NCBI GenBank assembly: GCA_963854835.1
Contig: OY978530.1
Coordinates: 30,782,695 to 30,846,694, forward strand
From: Megamerina dolium
Lineage: Eukaryota; Arthropoda; Insecta; Diptera; Megamerinidae
DNA: 64,000 nt
Reading direction: 5' to 3'
This document shows positions 53,751 to 64,000 of the stretch, one piece after another. Made by a program: the position numbers and the translations under genes. How positions within the stretch are numbered: position 1 is the first letter of the stretch; each line of letters begins with the position of its first letter. The notes beneath the pieces were generated by a model. That model did not search any database, was not told the origin of the DNA, and saw nothing but the letters and a program-made list of their open reading frames with translations.

Positions 53751-55950
53751 CTAGCAGATCTCAAGACTATTTATAAATCTTGTCACTGCTGTGGGATTGA
53801 TTTTAACTAGGTCCCTGGGAACTATGAATCCGTTGCCTAGGTAGTATAGTCTGCGTCTAGCCACAGCTGGGCAATTGCAAAGAACGTGTTCTGCTGTTTC
53901 CTGCTCTTCAAGACAGAGTCGACAGAGATTGTTGTTTACCACACCCATTTTCATCATGTGATAATATTAAGAACCCATGTTATGATCAGTCTATGAATTT
54001 GCTTCTTGACCATACCTTCCCCAATAGACCTGAAAGTAGCATTATCAAAAGCTCCCGTAATGTCAACCGATGCACAAAGAGCTATTTCTTTTCCCTCGAA
54101 TACCTGTCCGATTTTACTCGTTAGGCAATGTATTGCAGTCTCAGTCGACTTGCCTGACTGGTAAGCATATTGTTCAGTATAGAGTGGTGTATCTTTAAGA
54201 TAAACTTCTCTGATATACTGATCTATAATTTTGTCCATTGCTTTTAGCATGAAGGATGTTAGGCATATGGGCCGAAAGGATTTGGGCGTGTGATCCGCCT
54301 TTTCCCCTGCTTTTGAGATGAAAGCGACCCTAGCTTTTGTCCATGCTTTAGGCACTGCACCTAATTTCAGGTTTATCCTGAAATTTTTTGTTAGAATTGG
54401 TGCTAATACATCAGCCCCTAGCCGGAGAAGTCAAGGTTTAATATCATCAACACCCGGAGATTTAAATGGATTAAATGTGGAGATTGCCCATTTAGTTTTA
54501 TTGACGGCAAAAATTTTACTAGCCAGTGATAGTGACCTGCATGTAGCACTCAAAAAAACTGATATCCTCGATGCTTTCACTGTCCTCATCACAGGTGGCA
54601 CAGCCTGGAAAGTGAGTGTCCTAGACGTTCCTAGAACGTTTCTTCACCACCAAGTCGCAGCTCTTTCCTGACCTCGAGGTCCAGTTCTTGAGAATTGTTA
54701 ATTCTCTCACTTAGTCACCCTAAATTTTGCTCTAAGTAGAAGTTATACAGCGACCAATTGCTCTTCCTAGTATTTCAAATTTCGAAGATGTCTTCAACTT
54801 CCCCCTTCAGGTCAAAGCGTATATAACACCCTCCAGTTTGAAATATTATTCGATATAAATGCACTGGTTAGAGTAAGATCTAACACCTCCCCCCTGATTG
54901 CATTTACAAAAGTTGGTTCATTTCCTCTATTTAACACCACAATGTTGTTAGTAGTAATGAAATGAAAAAGTGACTCACCTCGAGTGTTTGTATCCGTGCT
55001 TCTCCATACCGTATGATGTGCATTAGCGTCGCAATTACTCCAACAGGCTTTACCGCCAAGGAACTTGCCAGCGGTACGCCCTTGGCAAGTAAAGCCTTCA
55101 GCCTCCTGCGTCCAACACCGGACAGCTTCACCCTGTCGGTTTTGGAGTCTTCTCTTAGGAGAACGCGTTCCTCCTCAGGGGTGATGTGAGGTCCAGCCGA
55201 CTCCTGGCTAAGTTGGACGCCCATCCTTTTAGACTGTCGGAAGAAGGGCCGCATGCCATCTCCGACTGGTCTCGGTACATGTTCTCAGTGGATATGGGAC
55301 CTGATGCCCCCTCCAGCTGATCGTAGACTGTAATTTCAGTGACGTTTGGACCAAGTGCCCCCTCGTTCACTGAAATTTTTAGGATTTCACCCTCGTTTTG
55401 CACTTTTAAAGGTGTGCAGTCCATATTTTGTTTTTCAAATTTAGAATCCATAAGATCTGATATTTGATTAATTTTGGTCACCCATGGGTGCCCCCAATGG
55501 GAAGGCAAATTAAAAAAGTAGGTTCGCCAGATCTTGTACGGAGTTCGTTATTATGCTTGACTCTACCCCGTCAAGCAAGTTCGCAGGCATAGTTGTTCCA
55601 CCGCGATTTTGGGGGGTTATTTTAGGTCATTTATGAGTCGGTCCATGCCACAGACTGTCAAGACTAGGCCTTAACAGTCTGTAGCAGGAGCGGACCCTGC
55701 CTTGGGAGTTTTCCTTCTCCCCCGCACGACTATTCCGCAACTCAAAACCAGCAGAGACATGAAAATGAGCTATTGGTCAAAAACAATAGCCGCACTTCCC
55801 CTAAGGGAGTACCAATTTGCTAGTGTCTAGGCAGGTAACCTGCTTACTCCCCGAGACACTATAAAAGCCATTCGGACTGCTAGCAAGCCCTTAACGACTG
55901 ACCAGGAATCGTAGTAACTACTGTCAACCTGTGTGTCGTAGGTAGTACTT
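53751..55950 (-). pseudogene. LOA-type element with internal deletions
   Basis: Right to left: 5' UTR-like sequence to ~55,510; ORF1 N-terminus 55,508-54,931 (LSGVGRRRLKALLAKGV); then, inside the same frame region near 55,040, a jump into the ORF2 endonuclease (CDANAHHTVWRSTDTNTRG, NRGNEPTFVNA). RT fingers and palm start at 54,355 (SFRPICLTSFMLKAMDKI, QSGKSTETA, SVDITGAFDNATF). Near 53,957 it jumps to the C-terminal zinc finger (CRLCLEEQETAEHVLCNC). So most of ORF1, the catalytic RT box and RNase H are gone. Confidence 0.75.
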
Positions 55951-56224
55951 AGTTTACGTGCTGGACTATGGCACAGTCTTTCATATGCCATGTTCCAGCT
56001 CATATTAAGCTTCTACACTACGACAAGGTGACTACCAAAGAAGGATATGCAAATCAATGCCCAGATGATAAAGCAATTGTTTCAGGCGTGAGAGAAGAAC
56101 AATCAATGTAAAGTGCAGTTCAACTTCCGAAGGTAAAAAATACGGAGACTCTCTAAAATGTTTTGTCAAATGATCGAAAAATAGCCATTAGCAGCGGTAC
56201 ACAAAATATAGTACTTAAAGGCAA

Positions 56225-57820
56225 ATGTTACAGGAGATACTGAAAACTAATCATCCACTTTTCTTGACAGGAGTCATTTATGTAGCTCCTTGGACGTTAT
56301 TACAAAAGCGGTACAACCTCAAAAGAATAATAGTGGCTACGTTAATCAAAAAAATAGTGAACCGGCTATCAGCAACATCAAGTGCTGTGAGAACTAAAAA
56401 TTTGCACGACACAACAGGTTAATAAAGAAACTATATCGGAGAACACACATAGGAGAGTTACAAATGTTGGACGACTTCCTGCTGTTTTTGGAAGGATAAA
56501 TAAAAATAAAAGAAGCCATTTGCCTTAAAGATTAACCTACAGTGGAACAACCACTTAACAGAGTTGTATCCTCCATGGCAACATTAACCAAGAGCAATAG
56601 TTGCAAATTATATGACAATAGTAATCATCCATTGTACTATTAACAACAATGTACACAGCCACCAACTGCAGAACTGCAGTCTTGGGTAAAAAAACAACGA
56701 TTTTGTTTCAACTATTTCAAGAATTATCACACTGCTACTAACTGTAAGTGGAGAAGTTGCAGCAAGTGCGATAAGAAACACAACACATTACTAAATCTGG
56801 AAAATGGAAATCAAAAACAGCAAGTTCCAAAACATTGTCTTCAGAAGTAACGCAATTAGGCGATGAAGCAATAAACACCATTCCAAACGGAACAGTCTCA
56901 TCAGCAGCGGCAAGTAACGAGTCACATCAAGGATACGTACTACTGCCAACAGCAAGAATAAAAATCACGGAGGCCAATGGTAACTCAGGGGAATTTAGAT
57001 CAACACTGAATTTTGGGTCTCAAATCAACATCATTTCAGAACGTTTCATGAAAAGCTTATCCATATCCCCAACCAAGGCCTCCTAGTGAATTGAGAGAAT
57101 TGCCGATATGCAAAAAAATGTCCCTCAGGTGATTATCGTCAATATGAGATCCAGTAGTAACAGTTTTGCAACAAACTTGGAAAGATTTGTACTTACAAAT
57201 ATTATCTCGGCTCAACCGAATAATCAATTTGATACTTCAAACTGTAAGATCCCGGTTAACAAACAGCAGGCAGATGTCGATTTTTGCAAGCAAGATAAAA
57301 TTGATTTCTTGCTTGGTGTCGAATCTTACCTCAGTCTCTTACCACCTGGTCACATAAGTATAATGAACAACTGCCACATTGTCCAAAATCATTTACTTGG
57401 TTGGATTGTGTGTATTAAATTTGGATAATGAGAACCGTCTGTAGAATCATTACCACGGCGGATACCGATAGCAGGGATACTCCTCTAGTCGAAGAAATTG
57501 AAAAGATGGAAGATTCATGAAGTTGAAACAATTGAAATGGCATGCCACCGGTAGAACTTTGCGCACAAACAACATACAAAAATGACTTCGGACGCTTCAT
57601 TGTAACTCTACCGTTTCTCTAAAATCCAACAATCTTGGTAGTTGGTCGACAATCAATTCCTAATTCTCGAACAGTGACTTTAGAGAAACGTGGTGACACG
57701 GAAACAATATGTGGAATTCATGAGATAGTACGAAAGATTAGGATACATGAGAAAAGTGAGCCATGACTTAATGTTATCTACTAATTACTCTCCCCCTCAT
57801 CATTGTATTCCGAGATCCAC
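56225..57820 (+). pseudogene. BEL/Pao gag, zinc knuckle, protease and start of RT
   Basis: 56,270-56,420: Gag DUF1759 region (PWTLLQKRYNLKRIIVATLI, KNLHDTTG). 56,690-56,800: zinc knuckle CFNYFKNYHTATNC and CSKCDKKHNTLL. 56,835-57,086: protease (YVLLPTARIKI, STLNFGSQINIISERF; usual Asp-Ser-Gly at the active site reads FGS with Asn before it, so the catalytic Asp is lost). 57,270-57,425: end of protease (KIDFLLGVESYL, HLLGWIVC). 57,545-57,600: RT entry (YKNDFGRFIVTLPF). Frame changes between blocks. A different BEL family member from that at 5.1-6.2 kb. The upstream edge, possibly extending to ~55,960, is not resolved. Confidence 0.75.
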
Positions 57821-58379
57821 AAAGCTAACTGAACAGGCGAAGAACTTGGGTATAACTTTAGATAGAAAACTAAGCTGGAAACCAAACACGAAGGAAAGGG
57901 TGCTTAAGGCAACAGCAGCACTCTATTCCTGTAAGAAAACTATAGGTAAAAGATGGGGGATAAGTCCTACAATCGTATCGGAAGTACACAGACGGGTAAT
58001 AGACAAGGTTCAAAGAATGTCTGTGGTGTTGACAACAGGTGCTCTAAGAATCACCCCGTCAAAAGCACTCTGCTCGCTATTGCATCTACTCCCTGTGGAT
58101 CTATTTGGCAAGCAGAGAGCGCTTATATCAGCAATTAGGCTAAATATGGCTTCACGTTGGGCTCAACCAGGATACGGGCATTCAAAGATCCTGGGGGAGT
58201 GCACTACAATTCCGAATGCCATCGACTATACCATTCCAACACCATGCTTTGACAATAGATTCTCAACCCGTATTACCCTCAAGGGAAGAATGGAATATGG
58301 GAATTCTCAACGAAACTGGAGTTCAATCCGTACAATTGTACACAGAAAGCTCCAAATTAGAGGGAAGGGTAGAAGGTAG
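57747..58379 (+). pseudogene. Chimeric ORF: BEL RT piece joined in frame to LOA RT C-terminus (210 aa)
   Basis: The first ~25 codons (GYMRKVSHDLM...SPPHHCIPRSTKL) continue BEL/Pao RT; from TEQAKNLGITLDRKLSWKP on it is the thumb region of a LOA-type RT (RWGISPTIV, DKVQRMSVVLTTGALRITPS). The join at ~57,825 keeps the frame open. A deletion is also visible in the LOA part between EVHRR and VIDKVQ. Confidence 0.7.
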
Positions 58380-59251
58380 CATCTTTTCTGCTTCCTTACG
58401 CGATAAGCTTAGTTCCGATTATCTGACTTTTGCAGTGTTTTTCAAGCCGAGATTATGGCTATAAAGGAGGTGGCAATGTGGCTTCGCTGTAATACAATAT
58501 CTTTCAAAGTTATTTATATCTACACCGACATCCAAATCGCCATTAAATCTCTTGCATGAACGTTCGCCAAATCGGCACGTTGCCTTAAATGCCGCTCAGC
58601 GGCACTACAATGTACACATTGTATGGGAACCGGGGCATAGGGATATTCCAGGGAACTGTGAAGCAGATGAATTGGCGAGATCGGGCACTTAGTTGCCAGA
58701 AAGCTATCCATCTCATGAAGCAGAAATTCCGCTTGCAACATGCAAGCTTCCTGTCACAGAACATTACCCCTCCATAGCCAACAGAAGATGGCGGGATGTG
58801 AGCTCTTGTGCTACTACTAGAAAAATCTGGCCAACTCTTGACAATAGAAGAACTCGTTCACTGTTGTCAATGAGTAGGAAAACAATCAGTAATGCAATTG
58901 CCGTACTCACGGGCCACTGGCTTGTGGGTAGGCATACTACGAGGCTTGGTTTAGCGGCCAACGATTTTTGTCGTAGCTGTCAGGGCAAAGAAGAGGAGGA
59001 AACTGTTTACCACTCTCTCTGTAGAAACCCCGCCTTGGGACGAAGAAGGCACACTCTACTGGAGAGTGCCTTGTTTTACAGATACCACTGAGCTGTCACC
59101 CATGGATGTCAAGGACATTGCTCTATTCATTAGGAAATTCCAATGGTTCCGTTTAACAGAGGAAGCAGAATAGAACGCGTCATTGATGCACGGTAACACA
59201 ATGGGCCAATTTATGGCCTAAGTGCGCCCCGAATAACCTAACCTAACCTAA
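57825..59251 (+). mobile_element. LOA-type element, 5'-truncated, ending in (CCTAA)n
   Basis: RT thumb, then RNase H broken over three frames (VQLYTESSKLEG for the usual FTDGS; AEIMAIKEVAMWL; YIYTDIQIAIKSL; CEADELARSG-like near 58,660), then 58,693-59,091 with SMSRKTISNAIAVLTGHWLV and the zinc motif CRSCQGKEEEETVYHSLC. The 3' UTR ends in CCTAACCTAACCTAA at 59,237-59,251, a tail type seen in this clade. The first catalytic Asp of RNase H is replaced (TES). Confidence 0.75.
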
Positions 59252-59685
59252 ATTCTTAAGCAAACTTCCATGTGCTCCCATTAAAGCGTGGAAATATTAC
59301 TGGCGTGGCACACGTGACTGTCGCCCCAAATTATTTTAAAATTATTTTTCCATTTTCGGTTTATACAAATACATTTCAGTGAGAAAGAGAATGCAAAGTA
59401 CGTAACTTATATTGTATTGCGGTAATCCTTGCAAGGAGTCAAACCTTACGGGCCACTATAACACAAGGACTGCACCAGCTGTCAGTGTCCTTACGCACTC
59501 TCAAAAAAATTAAAGCTGCTAACCAATATTAGGCTCGTTTTTTTAACTATATATAAGTGTCATTCAAAGTATAAATATAAAGTATTTAGGTATGCTTACA
59601 TTTATCGAAGTAACATCAGAGCAAACAATAGTGTCTTTATTAACTGGCGCCCAACCTCGTGGAACCTGTCCATATTCGTACTAGC
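59252..59685. other. No gene seen
   Basis: AT-rich stretch between the LOA tail and the next RTE copy. Confidence 0.5.
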
Positions 59686-59689
59686 TTAC

Positions 59690-62010
59690 TTATTACAACC
59701 GTAAATCGATTTGGGCCTCGCTAGTCAACTCTTCCCTTCGCTAGTTGGCTTCAGTTAGAGGTTCCAAGCGTTGACAGGTTCTCCAGTTCTTGATCTTTCC
59801 ACGGAATTTGGGTCTTGCTCTTCTGCGTCGTCCACTAGCGAGTTCCGAATATAATAACTTCTTGGCCGAAGAATGTTCTGCTATTCGCTCGACATGACTT
59901 AGCCAAGCGTAGGATTTTATCTCGACAGCTCCGGGCATTCTCTCATCTAAGGTAAAAATTGTCCAAGCTTCGGCTCCATATGTATGGACAAGCATAATGA
60001 GGGACTTGGAGAGAGTGGTTTTCGTTTCTCGAGAGAGGGCCCGCCTTATCAATTGCTTACTTTGCTTAATTAGCAAGAGTGATCCCTCACAATATCTCCA
60101 GGCTGACTTCGTTAATGGTATTAATGCTGATTCCAAGATAGACAAAATCCTTTACTATTTCAAAAACTTAGTTATCAACAGTAAGTGCTGTCCAATTTTT
60201 TCTTTGTTAACACTAGGTACTTTGTTTTGCTTTCGTTCACCGTAAGACCCATTCGACGTGATCCTCTTACCAACTCTGAGAATGGTTCAATGAATGTTCG
60301 TGTGCTCGTGCCGATTATGTCAATATCATCGACAAACGCTATGAACATGACACTTTTGTTGAATATAGTGCCATTATCTCGCAGGTTTTTTTCCATAATA
60401 AGATTGAAGAGTCGTACGACAACGAATCACGTTGTCTGAAACCCCGTTCGGTATTAAACGGTGGGCAGATGTCCTTCCCAATTTCCACTGCACAACGGGA
60501 GTTATACAGTGTCATTCTGGAAAGCCGAATGATCTTCGGCTGAATACCGAACTTAGACATTGTTGTGGTGTGTGCCGATCTGTGTTTTTTGGGGCTTCTC
60601 TAGGATTTGGCGCAGTATGGAAATCTGGTTGATGGTAGATTTACCAGGTCTGAAGCCACTCTGATAAGGTCGAATTAGGTTGTTAAGCATAGGCTTCAAT
60701 CTTTCACACAGTAAGATCAGTAGGATCTTGTATGCGATCCTAAGAAGACTTATTCCATGATAAATGGAGAAAATTATAGGGTCTCCTTTCTTACACTGGG
60801 AGGATAGAACACTGAACCTCCAATCATTGGGCATGCCTTCATTCAAACATATTCTGCTTATGAGCTGTGGCATGCCTCGTATTATTTTTTAAAGAAATTT
60901 AGAAATAGTGATATTAAACAACATTGGCCTAATTCGTGCCAACAGTTGCGGTTATGTGTATAATGCGAATAAATTAGTTGTAGGTTAAATAAATTGGTAG
61001 GTAGGTCATCAGAACCTGCAGCTTTTTTTTCCAGCCTAGAAATGGTCTCTCTGCCCTCGCCATGGTCGGGCGATGGAATATCTACACCATCATCCGTGAT
61101 TGGGGAGTTCGGGAAATCTTCGCCACTGGCGGAATTATTCGAAGCGTCGCAATTCAATAACGTGGAGAAGTGTTCCCTCCACAAGCTCAGTACACTCTGG
61201 ACATCTATAGCCATATTCCCAATGTCACGACAGGAAGAGGCTCCGGGTTTTACACCGCCACTCAGGCGCGTGATCTTCTTAAAGAATTTTCGGATCTCAT
61301 TCTTGTATCTACTCAGCTCGATATCCTTACACTTGCGTCTTTATAGGTCTCTTTTCTTGCGCCTGAAAATACGTCTTTCCGCACTCCTCATCTCCCTGTA
61401 CCGCTTATTTCTCCTTTCTCTTTTCTGTAGGCGGAGTCTTTTTCCTACCATTCCATTCCATTATCGGAAATGGTTTACTGGAGGCTGAATTTTACGTTAG
61501 TTGAACCAAAAGTACCTTCCTTGTGCTCCCTGGCATTAAAGTCGCCACGCAGGATTTTGATATTAGAGCGGGGCAGCGATCATAAACTTTTTCGAGGCTC
61601 TAAGAGAAGCTCTATTTGGTCGCAGCGTTCTCTCATCCATCAGGACGTGGGCACATATTAGTCTCATATTGAAAACGTTTTCCTTAATGCGGATTGTTGC
61701 CAGCCATTCGTTTACAGGTGTGAACCGTAGGACACGATGTTATAGTCTTTCAATGACAAAAACTAAACATTCAAGTTTGTGATGCTCTTTTAGAACAGTC
61801 CCGTTCCCCCATCGCATTTCTTGAAGTGCGGTGATGACAGATGATATTTGTTGAGGACATCAACCAGCTGGATAGACGCACCTTTCCTATAGAGGAACCG
61901 GACAGTGCAAATGTATATCCATTAATCGTTGTCCTTATTTCGTTTGAAGTGGTCTCAACAAATGAGTAGTCCTTATCCGAGGCTTCTTCAGATTTTCGTT
62001 GGAGAAGAGT
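59690..62010 (-). pseudogene. RTE element, same family as 11-2,271, minus strand
   Basis: The left edge is the degraded tail (TTACTTATTACAACCG). Right to left: endonuclease end (61,950-61,500, EMRWGNGTVLKEHHK, RVLRFTPVNEWLATI, MRLICAHVL), basic linker (61,480-61,290), region before RT (DVQSVLSLWREHFSTLLN, 61,214), RT (SGFRPGKSTINQI ~60,650; RGFRQRDSLS ~60,440; FVDDIDIIG ~60,340 with both Asp kept), and C-terminus 60,145-59,741. Reaches farther 5' than the first copy, but has at least six frame breaks and a gap near 60,880. Inactive. Confidence 0.8.
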
Positions 62011-62049
62011 TTTTATGTGGGGGTCTCAAGCCCAACGCAAACTCCTAAC

Positions 62050-62360
62050 CGAGGAGTATTTTGCCATTTCTTCAGCTGCCTCTCAGCGTGTGCCAGGACG
62101 ACGTCACCCCGTGGTCGCTGCGTGGAGGACTCCCATTAGCTATATGATGTAATGAAGTTATATAACAATTATTTCATTACAGAATGAAGGTGCCATCACA
62201 TAACGCGAAGATATGACGTCCATTGAGTTGACTTGGGATGACTTCTGCTAGCCCCACCCGGTCCAATGTCCAAATACTACTGGTTACAATTTGCGGCAAA
62301 GGAAATTTCTATGATGAACGATAAACAGTACGGCGGTTCTCAAGGATCATCATCATTAAC
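62050..62360. other. Unassigned sequence upstream of the RTE copy
   Basis: May be RTE 5' UTR; nothing coding recognised. Confidence 0.35.
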
Positions 62361-62362
62361 CC

Positions 62363-62820
62363 CTACACTAACCAGCAAATGTTTGGGTAAAATGACAAAT
62401 ATTTAGAATTTTTCGCTATATTTTTTCGATGAGCATTTTCTGGTTGAAATTGTTCCCAAAATTTGGATGTGTGTTCAGAGTCATTACCTTGCTGAGAAGA
62501 GAACTCCTCACGTATCAGACTGACTCCAGATGGAATAACGTTGTTTTGAAGTACTCGGTGATACTGATCTTTCCGCATCATTCCATCGAAGTTCATCAAA
62601 TCTCCTACACCTTCATAGCGAAAGCAAGTCTAACACGTCTACGAGCGGATCTTGTCAAGGTTGTGCGAACTCCTTTCAATGAAACACCTGCAGTTTTGTG
62701 CAGGATGAAGTTTTTCTTATTGAATGACCGAATTTTTGCAAAATAACACTTTAAGCTGGTTTTTCTTTTGATAACTGCTTGGTTTTTGCCATTTTTATGG
62801 ATTAGATTACGGTTTGACAT
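62363..62820 (-). pseudogene. Tc1-type transposase with large internal deletion
   Basis: 62,820-62,605 gives a basic N-terminal part (KTAGVSLKGVRTTL, RRRVRLAFAMKV); 62,599-62,400 gives the core (NFDGMMRKDQYHRVLQNNVI, EEFSSQQGNDSEHTSKF). MRKxxYxxxLxxxxIPSG and QQDNDxxHTS are Tc1 signatures; the catalytic Asp in QQDND is Gly here. The sequence between the two parts (~60-80 codons with the first catalytic Asp) and the C-terminus are missing. Confidence 0.7.
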
Positions 62821-62829
62821 CAGTAATTA

Positions 62830-63230
62830 TAATAAAAAGCGTGTTGACGCAAGTGACGTAAAACAATATTTGAGTGCATTTTGAAGTATTTTAAAATTTG
62901 CTAAAAGGCAATTCGGGCCGAAATATGCCAAAAGAATATTACAAATAAACAATTAGAAAGTAGTTCAACTTTTTGTATCTTCAAAATCACCATAAAACAA
63001 CACTAATAAGTAAAACACATCAAAAACCATAAGAATAATGTTATTTCATAGAAGCATGTCCAATAAAACGGTCTTTGTCAAAAAAAATATAGCGAAAAGC
63101 ACATAATATGTGTAATTTATGCGATTTATCCAAGCTATTACTGGGTAAATCATGTGCTACCTTTAGTAAAAACAACAAATATGTGAAAGCTTCTCCTAGG
63201 TAAATTGTACAGGGTAAAAAAAACACATGG
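62830..63230. other. AT-rich DNA, no gene seen
   Basis: No protein motif read on either strand. Confidence 0.4.
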
Positions 63231-63239
63231 GTTCGTCAA

Positions 63240-63541
63240 ATCATTTGAGAAAGCGGAAATTGTTCGTTCATATTTTTAATATAATTTTTGCTAACATTTT
63301 CCATTAATCATTTTCTAAATACCAATAACTATCAATATTGTTGTAAATAATAAACAAATCACTTAACAAAAACACTGGTGAAAAATATACTTGTACAGAA
63401 AGATTAGAAATTAGATTCTCTTTGAAATATTTGAGATATTTTTATATTTGAATTTAATAAGAAAAAATAGAATTGATTTGTACATTTTTTTATGCAATCT
63501 AGTCGATACGAACAGCCCAATAAAGACATTTTCTTAACAAT
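63240..63541 (+). other. Possible end of a 5' LTR
   Basis: Inferred from the primer-binding-site-like sequence and Gag start just downstream. A polyadenylation signal AATAAA is at 63,519-63,524 and the putative LTR end is CTTAACA near 63,539. The partner LTR is outside the window, so the left limit is unknown. Confidence 0.4.
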
Positions 63542-63560
63542 TGGTGACAGCGGTGGGATT
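63542..63560 (+). other. Primer-binding-site-like sequence
   Basis: TGGTGACAGCGGTGGGATT starts with TGG and has the form of a complement to a tRNA 3' end (CCA), possibly a Leu or Ser tRNA. It sits 12 bases before the Gag start codon. Confidence 0.45.
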
Positions 63561-63571
63561 GCTTCAAAAAA

Positions 63572-64000
63572 ATGGTGAAGTTTAACCAGCTGAAAGTGGA
63601 GCAACTGAAACAACAGTTAGCATCATTGGATCTATCCTCATCCGGTATTAAGGCAGAACTGTAAGTGAGACTATGGAAGCCAACGGTGTAAATGTTGATG
63701 AACATGAGTTCTATGAAGAAGATGTTGCAGGTGGTGTAATTGAAGAAGTGGAAAAAACGGACACATCTGGCCAAATGATGGAGTTTATGAAATCGATGAT
63801 GCAGCAGATGCAGGAGCAACTTGATAAACACTCTACTGAATCTAAGAAAGGAATGGCTACACTGTTGCAAGAGAAATTTGAAGAAAACTCTACCGTCATG
63901 CAGGAACAGCTTACCAAGGCCTCTTTAGATATTCAAAAGCAATTCTTAGAAAGAATGGATCAGACTGACCAGAAAGTACAAGAGCTAAGCGAGAAACAAG
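63572..64000 (+). pseudogene. LTR-retrotransposon Gag start: SAP-like domain and coiled coil, runs off the edge
   Basis: MVKFNQLKVEQLKQQLASLD then LSSSGIKAEL looks like a SAP-type helix-extended-helix, then a TAA at 63,660-63,662 and a frame change into MEANGVNVDEHEF (63,673), an acidic stretch, and a long coiled coil (MEFMKSMMQQMQEQLDK to the window end). Some gypsy-type Gags in insects start with such a SAP plus coiled-coil layout. The stop and frame change suggest a dead copy. Only ~140 codons are in view. Confidence 0.6.

Noticed and set aside
59231..59251. CCTAA repeats as a telomere
   Set aside because: Only three units, and they sit at the end of a LOA 3' UTR. This is a retrotransposon tail; flies also lack this type of telomere repeat.

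Overview
This window looks like eukaryotic, repeat-rich DNA, most likely from an insect and probably a fly (Diptera). The basis is its mixture of transposon families: LOA, Jockey and RTE non-LTR retrotransposons, BEL/Pao and Ty3/gypsy (CsRn1-like) LTR elements, Tc1, mariner and piggyBac transposases, and a tRNA-headed SINE. I found no convincing host gene. Nearly every open reading frame is a piece of a transposable element (TE), usually broken by stops, frameshifts or deletions. The density of nested, truncated, partly tandem TE copies suggests heterochromatin, and possibly a piRNA-type TE graveyard; that is inference.

Layout. 0-2.3 kb: an RTE element. 2.6-6.2 kb: a minus-strand BEL/Pao fragment split by a Jockey insertion that carries only ORF1 and has an 11-bp target-site duplication (TSD). 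6.7-7.4 kb: a Tc1-like element with long inverted repeats. 7.5-28.2 kb: an array of five copies of a composite block (piggyBac fragment, RTE 3' end, LOA reverse transcriptase), amplified twice over: an inner ~2.9-kb tandem step, then an 8,435-bp near-identical tandem duplication of 3.94-12.36 kb whose junction carries a 19-bp fold-back. Only the last LOA copy is long, with ORF1 and ORF2. 28.2-30.24 kb: a CsRn1-like gypsy element cut off by the LOA element.

30.24-36.1 kb: a 2,940-bp tandem duplication separated by (AT)n tracts; each unit carries a decayed RNase H, a tRNA-derived SINE and a mariner N-terminal piece. 36.2-37.5 kb: an unknown coiled-coil ORF and a 35-bp repeat. 37.57-42.0 kb: a nearly complete Jockey element (minus) with a perfect 11-bp TSD and an in-frame ORF1-ORF2 fusion. 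42.2-47.8 kb: mariner, CR1-like and RTE-like fragments, one nested in another.

48.0-59.3 kb: three decayed LOA-type elements and a BEL/Pao fragment; one ORF is a chimera of BEL and LOA reverse transcriptase. 59.7-62 kb: a second RTE copy (minus). 62.4-62.8 kb: a Tc1 remnant. 63.5-64 kb: the start of an LTR element running off the right edge.

For function, only the Jockey ORF1 (3.5-5.1 kb) and the ORF1 and first ~1,150 codons of ORF2 of the LOA element (22.9-28.1 kb) remain long and open. No element in view looks fully competent. All family assignments are from reading protein motifs by eye; no database search was run. Coordinates of repeat edges are approximate to a few bases unless a TSD fixes them.
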